From positions 56,421-120,420 of the forward strand of contig JAZRUW010000028.1 in NCBI GenBank assembly GCA_045652745.1: 64,000 nucleotides of DNA. The letters run 5' to 3'. Shown piece by piece: positions 7,514-14,321 of this stretch (its first letter is position 1; the number at the start of each line of letters is the position of its first letter). Origin of the DNA: RGIG2041 sp045652745. Its GTDB lineage: Bacteria > Bacillota > Clostridia > UBA1381 > UMGS1253. Below the pieces are notes generated by a model. That model was not told the origin of the DNA. It saw nothing but the letters and a program-made list of their open reading frames with translations, and searched no databases. The position numbers and the translations under genes were made by a program.

Positions 7514-8738
7514 CACTCACAAGGCCACCATCTTCAATTTCAGGACCTCCAAGATTTAAATACGGATCATCATTGCTGCCTTCGTTATTGTCGTCGTTGT
7601 TGTTGTCGTTGTTGTTGTCGTCGTTGTTGTTGTCGTCGTTATTGTTGTTGTCGTCGTTGTTGTTGTTGTCGTTGTCGTTGTTGTCGTCGTTGTTGTTGTC
7701 GTCGTTGTTGTTGTCGTCGTCGTTGTTGTCGTCGTTGTTGTTGTCGTGGTTGTTGTTGTCGTCGTTGTCATCATCACCTTGGTTACCGCCCTGGTTACCG
7801 CCCTGGCTTCCACCCTGGCTTCCACCCTGGCTTCCACCCGGCTTTCCACCTTGGCTGCCACCCGGCTTTCCACCTTGGCTGCCACCTTGGTTACCACCGA
7901 CGTCTACACCGGTCTGTATACCGTCCGGTTTTGCGCTTTCATCATCCGCATAAGAGGAGTTTTTGATAACCGCTCCATGGATCTCGACTGTCTTTGTAAT
8001 ATTTATCGTATCCGAATCTACAATCGCAGAGTAAATCAAATCACCTTCGATAACCGTATCTTTTAATACAACGTTATTTGCTTTGATAATTACAGCGCCC
8101 GTGTGGCCCTTCAAATCCAGACTTTGCTCTCCTTCGGTTGTTACATAAGCCGCTACGGCTCTGTCCATCACCACGGCAAACTCTGCGCGACTGATGTTGT
8201 TTTTCGGATTAACATTGCCGTTTGAGCCGGCAACCAGTCCCTTTTTCAGAAGCGCTGTCACATAAGGTACTGCCCAGTCAGAAACCGCAGACGCGTCCGT
8301 ATATGCCCCTAGCATTTGTGCATCGCCGTTTTGCAGATAAAACGCACGAGCAATTACCGTAAAGGCTTCTTCCCTCGTGATGGAGGCATCCGGATTTAAA
8401 TTCACGCCGTCGCCTTTAAACCAACCGGCATGCACAGCCTTTGCCATATCCGCATAATACCAAGCATCCGCATCCATGTCTTCAAACGCGGAAATATCCG
8501 CTTGTTCTTCTGCACCGAAAGCGCGCACGAAAATCGCCGCCATCTGCGCACGTGTCAAACTGTCATCCGGCATGATCTTGCCCTCATAACCGTTAATCAA
8601 ACCGTCTTTGACCGCTCTTTCCAGTGCCGCAGTCGCCCAGTTATCCGGCATATCGGTAAATTCCTGTGCAGAAACCGTAAATGCCACAGCACTCAAAAGC
8701 ACACAAACCAAAGTAAAACAAGCTAAAAACTTTCTCAT
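7497..8738 (-). CDS. S-layer-homology protein with Gly-rich and Asn/Asp-repeat tail
   Basis: The 413-residue secreted protein has a signal peptide (1-24, ending FTVSAQ), three SLH domains (about 25-85, 86-145 and 146-205), a short beta-rich segment (about 210-265, LKGHTGAVIIKANNVVLKDT onward), a GGNQGG/GGSQGG/GGKPGG repeat (about 281-318) and an Asn/Asp tract of about 65 residues. It ends with a non-repetitive acidic tail (NEGSNDDPYLNLGG and following residues). SLH domains bind pyruvylated secondary wall polymers, so the protein should sit on the cell surface with the low-complexity tail exposed or spanning the wall. It has its own promoter and GGAGG, and shares its 3' end with the HprK-like gene. 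Confidence 0.88.
   Translation of the reverse strand: MRKFLACFTLVCVLLSAVAFTVSAQEFTDMPDNWATAALERAVKDGLINGYEGKIMPDDSLTRAQMAAIFVRAFGAEEQADISAFEDMDADAWYYADMAKAVHAGWFKGDGVNLNPDASITREEAFTVIARAFYLQNGDAQMLGAYTDASAVSDWAVPYVTALLKKGLVAGSNGNVNPKNNISRAEFAVVMDRAVAAYVTTEGEQSLDLKGHTGAVIIKANNVVLKDTVIEGDLIYSAIVDSDTINITKTVEIHGAVIKNSSYADDESAKPDGIQTGVDVGGNQGGSQGGKPGGSQGGKPGGSQGGSQGGSQGGNQGGNQGDDDNDDNNNHDNNNDDNNDDDNNNDDNNNDDNNDNDNNNNDDNNNNDDNNNDDNNNDNNNDDNNEGSNDDPYLNLGGPEIEDGGLVSDENDR
7584..7896 (-). repeat. In-frame microsatellites: GTT/GTC triplets and a 12-base Gly-rich repeat
   Basis: From about 7584 to 7768 the plus strand is almost pure GTT/GTC triplets, which encode Asn (AAC) and Asp (GAC) on the reverse strand. 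From about 7780 to 7896 a 12-base unit such as CCCTGGCTTCCA is repeated and encodes GG-x-x-GG. Both repeat units are multiples of three, so copy-number change would alter tail length without shifting the frame. Confidence 0.9.
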
Positions 8739-8779
8739 ATTGTATTCCTCCTTCTATTTGTGCATAAATCACTAGTTTA

Positions 8780-8808
8780 AGTATACTAAAAAGCGATTCA
8801 AAAGTCAA
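8780..8808 (-). promoter_or_regulatory. Sigma-A promoter of the SLH gene
   Basis: TTGACT (8808-8803) and TATACT (8785-8780) with a 17-base spacer on the reverse strand. Confidence 0.75.
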
Positions 8809-8835
8809 TGCAGCGACAGATTTATGTAAGTTTTC

Positions 8836-8876
8836 AATAAAAAAGCACCTGCAATTTTGTTCATATTGCAGATGCC
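8836..8876 (-). terminator. Terminator of the apt-like gene
   Basis: An 11-bp stem (8845-8855 with 8865-8875, one mismatch) around GCATCTGCAAT, followed on the reverse strand by TTTTTTATT. Confidence 0.85.
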
Positions 8877-8890
8877 TCTATCTATATGTA

Positions 8891-9448
8891 TTAAAGCGGA
8901 TTTCCCTCTTTGTCAAACAGCGGTAACGGACCGAGCACCGTAATGTCCTTACGGTCAATCGCATCGCCCTCTGCAAGCACTGCCAGTTTACCAACCACAT
9001 TACCGCCGGCGACCGCAATAAGTTTTTCCATCGCCGCAAGCGACTCTCCCGTGCTGATTACATCATCGACAATCAACACGCGTTTGCCGCGGATAGCTTC
9101 CACTTCTTTTTTGCCGAGATACAGTTTTTGTGTTGCCGCCGTTGTGATGGAATCCACCTCGGTTGAAATGATATCTTCCATATACACCTTTGGTCCTTTA
9201 CGCGCGATAATATAGTTATTTTGTCCGCTCTGACGCGCCATTTCATAAATGAGCGGGATGCTCTTAGCCTCAGCCGTCAGCATAATATCATACTGCGGCG
9301 CAACCTTTAAAAGCTCACGTGCACAGCATTCGGTAAGTTCCACATCACCAAACAGAATAAATGCCGCAATCTTCAAATTTTCATTAACGGAAAACAACTG
9401 CAACTCTCTTTTCAGTCCCGCAACTTCCAACGGATAATATTTTTTCAT
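8891..9448 (-). CDS. Phosphoribosyltransferase, adenine/purine type
   Basis: A 185-residue type I PRTase with the PRPP-binding motif VLIVDDVISTGES at about 123-135. The N-terminal half (FILFGDVELTECCARELL, then YDIMLTAEAKSIPLIYEMARQ) matches proteins annotated as adenine phosphoribosyltransferases in Clostridia, which salvage free purine bases into nucleotides. Base specificity is not certain, since xanthine-type relatives look alike. I use the ATG at 9448 with AAGGTGA before it; an in-frame TTG at 9463 overlaps that site. The gene is a single-gene unit with its own promoter and terminator. Confidence 0.75.
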   Translation of the reverse strand: MKKYYPLEVAGLKRELQLFSVNENLKIAAFILFGDVELTECCARELLKVAPQYDIMLTAEAKSIPLIYEMARQSGQNNYIIARKGPKVYMEDIISTEVDSITTAATQKLYLGKKEVEAIRGKRVLIVDDVISTGESLAAMEKLIAVAGGNVVGKLAVLAEGDAIDRKDITVLGPLPLFDKEGNPL

Positions 9449-9480
9449 TTCGCTCACCTTCAATTTAATTTTATACTTTT

Positions 9481-9509
9481 ATTATAAAACGAAACAGTTA
9501 AAATTTCAA
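9481..9509 (-). promoter_or_regulatory. Sigma-A promoter of the apt-like gene
   Basis: TTGAAA (9509-9504) and TATAAT (9486-9481), 17-base spacer, reverse strand. Confidence 0.75.
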
Positions 9510-9528
9510 GCCTTAAGAATACCTCGGC

Positions 9529-10260
9529 TTAAATCACCAAACCACCATTCGGACTGATGACCTGCCCCGTAATAAAACCGGCCTGTTCGCTTGCAAGAAA
9601 GCATATCGTCTTGGCAATTTCGTCAGGACTTGCCACTCTGCCGAGCGGTGTTTCTTCACAAATAGCATAGACATCTTCTGCGCTCAAATGCCCATTCATT
9701 TCAGTATCCACCATTCCCGGCGCTACACAGTTCACCGTAATGCCCGACGGACCGAGTTCTTTTGCAAGTGCTTTCGTAAAACCGATAACTGCCGCTTTCG
9801 TTGCAGAATATGCACTCTCACACGAAGCACCAACCATGCCCCACATGGAAGAAACATTGATGATGCTACCGCTTTTTTTATGCACCATATCGCGCGATGC
9901 AACCAGACAGGTGTGATAAACGCCGTCTACATTGGTTGCAAACAGCTCTCTCCAGATTTCGGGTGTGGTGTCACAAAGCATCGCCGCTTTTGCAATACCG
10001 GCGTTATTTACAAGTACATCCACGCCGCCGAAGTCCTTCGCCTGTGTAAACATTTTTTCCACCTGTATAAGGTTGGAAACATCTGCCTGCACAGCCATGC
10101 ATATGCCGCCGTTTTCACGGATTTGCGCACATACGGCTTCCGCGTCCGCCTTACTCTTATTATAGTTTACGATTACACGGTAACCGTTTTGCGCAAATTC
10201 CAACGCACACGCCGCACCGATGCCGCGCGAAGCCCCTGTAATCAATACCGTTTTATTCAA
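9529..10260 (-). CDS. Short-chain dehydrogenase/reductase, FabG-like
   Basis: A 243-residue classical SDR: NAD(P)-binding TGASRGIG (about 7-14), NNAG (about 86-89), the catalytic Ser of NVSSMWG and the YSATK Tyr/Lys pair, ending with the usual FITGQVISPNGG. The fold is that of 3-oxoacyl-ACP reductase. Because it sits alone beside mtaB and not in a fatty-acid cluster, a non-FabG role is likely. One candidate is the elongation factor P 5-aminopentanone reductase (YmfI-like), which has this length; sequence reading alone cannot decide. It follows mtaB by 10 bases and is co-transcribed with it. Confidence 0.8.
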   Translation of the reverse strand: MNKTVLITGASRGIGAACALEFAQNGYRVIVNYNKSKADAEAVCAQIRENGGICMAVQADVSNLIQVEKMFTQAKDFGGVDVLVNNAGIAKAAMLCDTTPEIWRELFATNVDGVYHTCLVASRDMVHKKSGSIINVSSMWGMVGASCESAYSATKAAVIGFTKALAKELGPSGITVNCVAPGMVDTEMNGHLSAEDVYAICEETPLGRVASPDEIAKTICFLASEQAGFITGQVISPNGGLVI

Positions 10261-10270
10261 GCCAAACCCC

Positions 10271-11566
10271 TCATTTCAGTCTGCCGACTAATATTGTTCC
10301 CTCCACGCGTTCTATTTTCACTATATGAAACGCATTGGTAATATCTTGTTGCGACGCCACATGCACCGTAATATAGTTATCGGTTTTGCCCTCGTACACA
10401 TCCGTCTGTCCGCTTACAGGTTGTTCAAAGAGCACTTCCATCTCTCTGCCGACAAACTTTTGTAAAAACGTCAGCTGCGCTTTCTCACTTGCTTCAATCA
10501 TCTTTGCGCTGCGCTCGTGCTTGATTTGCGGCGGCACCTGATTTTGCATACGCTGTGCCGGCGTTCCGCCACGTACGGAATACGCAAAAACGTGCGCCTC
10601 AGCAAACTGCATTTTTTCTGCAAAGGCAAGCGACTGCGCAAACTCTTCCTCGGTTTCTCCCGGAAAACCAACCATAATATCCGTCGTGATGGCCACATCA
10701 TCAAACGCATCACGCAAGCCCTGCACAATTCTTTCATAATCCGCGCTGACATACTTGCGGTTCATGCGTTTAAGCGTTGCATCACAACCGCTCTGCAAGG
10801 AGATATGAAAATGGCGACAAAGTTTTTTCGAGTTTTTCACCGTTTCAATAAAATCTGCATTTAGATGCATCGGCTCAATCGAGCTCAAACGGATACGGCG
10901 GATGCCGTCAATCTTTTCAAGCTGCGTAATTAAGTCCTGCAGATTTGTATCCTCCTGCAAATCCCTGCCATAAGAGGCAATATGGATACCGACAAGCACA
11001 ATTTCCGCATAGCCGTTTTGCGCCAAACGCTCGGCTTCGCGTACAATATCCTCTTTTGCTCTGCTGCGCACAGGCCCTCGTGCATACGGGATAATGCAAT
11101 AACTGCAAAACTGACTGCACCCCTCCTGTGCCTTAATAAAAGCGCGTGTGTGTTCGCTGTATCCCGAAACGGACAAAGGCTCAAAATCATGCACCTGCAT
11201 AATATCCGTAACGGCAATTTTTTCGCCCGTTTTTTCCTCTACAAGCGCTACAATTTTATCTCTGCCCGAAGTACCAACCACCAAATCCACGCCCTCAATC
11301 TGCGCTACCTTTTCCGCAGCGGTTTGCGCAAAACACCCCGTGACAACAACGTACGCATCCGGATTGGTCTTTTTGGCACGGCGAATCATCTGTCTGGATT
11401 TGCGGTCCGCCATTGAGGTCACCGAGCAGGTGTTAATCACATACACGTCTGCTGTATTTTCAAATGCCGTTACCATATAGCCTGCCGCAACAAACAGTTC
11501 TCCCATCGCCTGACTTTCATATTGATTTACCTTGCACCCCAACGTGCAAAATGCTACTGTTTTCAT
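10271..11566 (-). CDS. mtaB: tRNA t6A37 methylthiotransferase MtaB
   Basis: The enzyme adds a methylthio group to t6A at position 37 of ANN-decoding tRNAs. The 431-residue protein has the three methylthiotransferase-domain cysteines (C11, C47 and C78), the radical-SAM triad CSQFCSYC (C150, C154, C157) and a C-terminal TRAM-like domain. CTLGCKVNQYESQAM at the N-terminus is characteristic of the MtaB branch rather than MiaB or RimO. It is the first gene of a pair with the SDR gene and is transcribed away from the HPr-like gene. I could not find a convincing promoter. Confidence 0.93.
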   Translation of the reverse strand: MKTVAFCTLGCKVNQYESQAMGELFVAAGYMVTAFENTADVYVINTCSVTSMADRKSRQMIRRAKKTNPDAYVVVTGCFAQTAAEKVAQIEGVDLVVGTSGRDKIVALVEEKTGEKIAVTDIMQVHDFEPLSVSGYSEHTRAFIKAQEGCSQFCSYCIIPYARGPVRSRAKEDIVREAERLAQNGYAEIVLVGIHIASYGRDLQEDTNLQDLITQLEKIDGIRRIRLSSIEPMHLNADFIETVKNSKKLCRHFHISLQSGCDATLKRMNRKYVSADYERIVQGLRDAFDDVAITTDIMVGFPGETEEEFAQSLAFAEKMQFAEAHVFAYSVRGGTPAQRMQNQVPPQIKHERSAKMIEASEKAQLTFLQKFVGREMEVLFEQPVSGQTDVYEGKTDNYITVHVASQQDITNAFHIVKIERVEGTILVGRLK

Positions 11567-11608
11567 ACTGTTCTCCGATAAAATTCTGCAAGATTTCTAT
11601 ACATGTAC

Positions 11609-11637
11609 TTGACGAAATTCTTTAAAACTGCTAAGAT
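11609..11637 (+). promoter_or_regulatory. Sigma-A promoter of the HPr-like gene
   Basis: TTGACG (11609-11614) and TAAGAT (11632-11637) with a 17-base spacer. Confidence 0.7.
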
Positions 11638-11667
11638 AAAAATAACAATTCCGAGGAGGCAACATCT

Positions 11668-11898
11668 ATGGTAAAATTCAACATTACCTTATCCACGTCC
11701 ACCGATGCAAAAGATTTTGTCGGTGCCGTTACCAAATACAGATACGACATTGATTTAACCTCCGGCCGATATGTGGTCGATGCAAAATCCATCATGGGTA
11801 TCTTTTCTTTGGATTTATCCAAACCCATCGGTGTTATTGCACACACGGATGACGCATCCGACTTAATGGCGGATGTCGCTGCTTTTATAATTCAATAA
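11668..11898 (+). CDS. HPr-family protein lacking the active-site histidine (Crh-like)
   Basis: This 76-residue protein has the HPr fold pattern and the regulatory-serine segment AKSIMGIFSL (39-48, Ser41 equivalent to HPr Ser46). The HARPA loop that carries the phosphorylated His15 is replaced by TSTDAKDF, so it cannot relay phosphate from PEP in the sugar phosphotransferase system. B. subtilis Crh is the known precedent for an HPr paralogue without His15 that is phosphorylated on Ser46 and helps CcpA in catabolite repression. A regulatory role is therefore inferred. The ATG follows GAGGAGG. It has its own promoter and ends convergently with rbgA, without a clear terminator between them. Confidence 0.82.
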   Translation: MVKFNITLSTSTDAKDFVGAVTKYRYDIDLTSGRYVVDAKSIMGIFSLDLSKPIGVIAHTDDASDLMADVAAFIIQ

Positions 11899-11929
11899 TT
11901 CCAAAGGCTCTGCATACCGCGGCGCTTTT

Positions 11930-12787
11930 TCACTCTGCATCCTCGGGAAGTTCCAACGTTATCTGCCCGATTGTAGCCGCGCGAAACTCATCGAGTACCA
12001 CACGTGCGCCGCGTTCGGTGTCAATTTCACCGCCCGAAATGACAAAGCCTCGTTTTTTGGAAATGCGCTGCAGCAATTCATAGCCTGTTTCTTCTTCCTC
12101 TATACAATCGAGTTTATATCGCGCACACAGTTTATCTGCGTAGCGCACTTTCAGTTCCTCAAGCAAATGACAGCAAAGCGTTTCCGTATCCATGATTTCA
12201 TCGCGGATGGAGCCGATAAATGCCAAATGCAGACCCACACGCTCGTCTTCAAATTTCGGCCACAAAATACCGGGCGTATCCAAAATCTCCACACCCTCAC
12301 GCAAACGAAGCCACTGCTTGCCTTTCGTCACGCCGGGTTTGTCGCCCGTTTTCGTCGCCGCTTTTTTGCAAAGGCGGTTAATAAATGAGGATTTGCCGAC
12401 ATTCGGAATACCGACCACCATCATTTTGATGGAACGTGTCAGACCGCGTGCGGCATCTTTTTCTATCTTATCTTTCAAAAGCGTTCGCGCCGCCTGAACG
12501 ATTTTTTCCGTGCCTTTGCCGGCAAGCGCATTGATGCAAATCACTTCAATGCCGCGTGATTTATACCACGCGACCCAGCGTTCGGTTGCCGCCGCATCCG
12601 CCAAATCCGTCTTATTTAAAAGTGCAATGCGCGGTTTGCCTGAAAAAAATACGTCAAAATCCGGATTGCGGCTGCTCATCGGCACACGCGCATCCATAAT
12701 TTCCACGACCACATCAATTAACTTTACATTTTCTTCAATTAGGCGTCTGGTTTTCGCCATATGCCCGGGATACCATTGCAAGTTCAT
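11930..12787 (-). CDS. rbgA: Ribosome biogenesis GTPase RbgA (YlqF)
   Basis: A 285-residue circularly permuted GTPase needed for late assembly of the 50S subunit. The order of motifs shows the permutation: G4 NKTD (about 58-61) comes before G1 GIPNVGKSS (about 126-134) and G3 DTPG (about 173-176). The N-terminus NLQWYPGHMAKTRR and a C-terminal RNA-binding-type helical tail match the family. It lies directly downstream of lepB and rplS, the usual rplS-lepB-rbgA order of Firmicutes, but here has its own promoter after the lepB terminator. Confidence 0.94.
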   Translation of the reverse strand: MNLQWYPGHMAKTRRLIEENVKLIDVVVEIMDARVPMSSRNPDFDVFFSGKPRIALLNKTDLADAAATERWVAWYKSRGIEVICINALAGKGTEKIVQAARTLLKDKIEKDAARGLTRSIKMMVVGIPNVGKSSFINRLCKKAATKTGDKPGVTKGKQWLRLREGVEILDTPGILWPKFEDERVGLHLAFIGSIRDEIMDTETLCCHLLEELKVRYADKLCARYKLDCIEEEETGYELLQRISKKRGFVISGGEIDTERGARVVLDEFRAATIGQITLELPEDAE

Positions 12788-12817
12788 AAATAATGTATCC
12801 TTTCACTCTTTTTTAGT

Positions 12818-12846
12818 AGTATATCAGTTTTTGCACGCGATGTCAA
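12818..12846 (-). promoter_or_regulatory. Sigma-A promoter of rbgA
   Basis: TTGACA (12846-12841) and TATACT (12823-12818), 17-base spacer, immediately after the lepB terminator on the reverse strand. Confidence 0.8.
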
Positions 12847-12847
12847 A

Positions 12848-12880
12848 ACAAAAGGCTTTTTCCGAAGAAAAAGCCTTAAC
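12848..12880 (-). terminator. Terminator of lepB
   Basis: 10-bp stem AAGGCTTTTT/AAAAAGCCTT (12852-12861, 12868-12877), followed on the reverse strand by TTTTG. Confidence 0.8.
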
Positions 12881-12888
12881 AATTATTT

Positions 12889-13692
12889 TCAGTCTTCGTA
12901 AACACCGCCGATGGCATCCAGCGGCCAAACGCGAAACGCTACCTTGCCGCTCACCGCCTCAATCGGCACAGTACCAACATCGCTGTAACGGCTGTCCAAA
13001 GAATTTGCACGGTTATCGCCCATCACAAACACACAGCCCTCTTCTACGGTATACGGATAGCGCATGCCATAGCCGAGCGGCGTAATAACATTTTCATCTA
13101 AATACGTTTCCTCAAGCACCTCGCCGTTTACACTGACCGTGCCCGCAATCGGGTCGATATCTACCGTGTCACCCGGCAGGGCAATTACGCGCTTTACATA
13201 AAACAGCTCATCAATGCCGCGCGCTTTGGCTTCTCTTCTCTTTAAATTCACCGTCACAAACTCATCAAACGCGCTGATGTCCTCGCCGAGTTCACGGCGC
13301 GAATCAAAGTAAAAATCACGCGCTTTGTAATGTGCATCCAGCACAACAATATCCCCGCGTTTCGGCTCGTAGCCGAGTTTGGTGAGCACCAGACGGTCGC
13401 CGTGTTCAAGTGTCGAGTACATACTCTGCCCGTCAACCACAACAAAGTCAAACAAAAACGCTTTAATTACAAAAGTGAGCACAAGTGCGAGTGCGATACA
13501 AACGACCCACTCCAAAATTTCGCGCATCGGGTCTTTTTTTGCAGGCACTTCATCCTCCTGCAATTCAATTTCCGCACTTTCCGGCGCCTTTGCCTCTTCT
13601 ACTTCTTCTATTTCAACGCTGTCAGCATGGAAAACCACGCCTTCGAGCTCTTCTTCCAATTCGTTATTGTCAAATTCGCGATTTTCTTCCAT
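12889..13692 (-). CDS. lepB: Signal peptidase I
   Basis: This 267-residue membrane protease removes signal peptides from exported proteins. It has a very acidic cytoplasmic N-terminal extension (about 1-55, rich in Glu), one membrane helix (about 59-82), the catalytic Ser90 in DGQSMYSTL, Lys167 in YVKRVIALPGD, and the box GDNRANSLDSR near the end. Typical Gram-positive enzymes are about 180 residues; the extra length is the acidic N-terminus and an insertion (about 120-160). The start follows GGAGG. The gene sits between rplS and rbgA. Confidence 0.93.
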   Translation of the reverse strand: MEENREFDNNELEEELEGVVFHADSVEIEEVEEAKAPESAEIELQEDEVPAKKDPMREILEWVVCIALALVLTFVIKAFLFDFVVVDGQSMYSTLEHGDRLVLTKLGYEPKRGDIVVLDAHYKARDFYFDSRRELGEDISAFDEFVTVNLKRREAKARGIDELFYVKRVIALPGDTVDIDPIAGTVSVNGEVLEETYLDENVITPLGYGMRYPYTVEEGCVFVMGDNRANSLDSRYSDVGTVPIEAVSGKVAFRVWPLDAIGGVYED

Positions 13693-13713
13693 CCTTGAAA
13701 CCTCCGGATAAAA

Positions 13714-13745
13714 CGAAAGGGGACTTTATACAGTCCCCCTTTGTT
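13714..13745 (-). terminator. Terminator between rplS and lepB
   Basis: Stem AAAGGGGACT with AGTCCCCCTT (13716-13725, 13732-13741; one unpaired C), followed on the reverse strand by CGTTTTATC. The T run is short and no promoter follows, so read-through into lepB is expected. Confidence 0.65.
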
Positions 13746-13751
13746 TTAAAA

Positions 13752-14093
13752 TCAAATCTTCTCTTTAACCTTTGCGCTCTTACCAACTCTGTCACGCAAG
13801 TAGTACAGCTTCGCTCTGCGAACGCGACCCTTACGGGAAATCTCAATCTTATCGATTTTCGGAGAATTTACCGGGAACGTTCTTTCTACGCCTACGCCGT
13901 ACGATACACGTCTTACAGTAAAGGTTTCGGAGATGCCGCTGCCATGCTTCTTAATGAGCGTGCCTTCGAACATCTGGATTCTTTCACGTGTACCCTCGAT
14001 AACCTTAAAGTATACCTTTAATGTGTCACCGATATTCAGCTGAGGTAAATCGGTTCTGATCTGACCTTCTGTCAATGCTTTAATCATATCCAT
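13752..14093 (-). CDS. rplS: 50S ribosomal protein L19
   Basis: The 113-residue protein matches bacterial L19 throughout: IKALTEGQIRTDLPQLNIGD, IQMFEGTLIKKHGSG, ETFTVRRVSYGVGVERTFP and KIDKIEISRKGRVRRAKLYYL. It lies at the 30S-50S interface of the ribosome. The start has GGAGG at good spacing. It is the first gene of the rplS-lepB block and has a short leader that could be the known L19 autoregulatory element. Confidence 0.97.
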   Translation of the reverse strand: MDMIKALTEGQIRTDLPQLNIGDTLKVYFKVIEGTRERIQMFEGTLIKKHGSGISETFTVRRVSYGVGVERTFPVNSPKIDKIEISRKGRVRRAKLYYLRDRVGKSAKVKEKI

Positions 14094-14161
14094 TTGAATT
14101 TGCCTCCTTCCTTCATAGATGTTCGTACCGACCTTTCCGGCAGAGGACCATCCGTATCACC
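14094..14161 (-). promoter_or_regulatory. rplS leader, possible L19 autoregulatory element
   Basis: The roughly 65-base transcript leader between promoter and rplS contains complementary segments (GCCGGGTGAT, TGCCGGA, CCGGAAAGGTCGG) able to form one or two hairpins ahead of GGAGG. Firmicutes rplS genes often carry a structured L19 leader here; that identity is inferred from position and not from a covariance match. Confidence 0.4.
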
Positions 14162-14166
14162 CGGCT

Positions 14167-14195
14167 ATTGTACCACAATCCTTTTTAAAATGCAA
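14167..14195 (-). promoter_or_regulatory. Sigma-A promoter of rplS
   Basis: TTGCAT (14195-14190) and TACAAT (14172-14167), 17-base spacer, reverse strand; a TG pair lies just upstream of the -10. Confidence 0.8.
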
Positions 14196-14262
14196 GTCTT
14201 TTTTTAATTTTTTCCAAAAAAACTTTTTTATGCGTTCACCACACAAAAATATACACGTCTTC

Positions 14263-14291
14263 TTGCGCATTTTGCCGTATTATGGTATAAT
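14263..14291 (+). promoter_or_regulatory. Sigma-A promoter of the DUF1015 gene
   Basis: TTGCGC (14263-14268) and TATAAT (14286-14291) with a 17-base spacer, 30 bases before the start codon. Confidence 0.75.
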
Positions 14292-14321
14292 TCCGTATAA
14301 CAAAGACAAGGAGGCATCCTT

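Noticed and set aside
7492..7953. Plus-strand open frame of Ser/Leu and Pro-Trp repeats, and a reverse-strand frame of poly-Thr (7556-7897)
   Set aside because: Both are other-frame readings of the microsatellite in the SLH gene and have no ribosome site.
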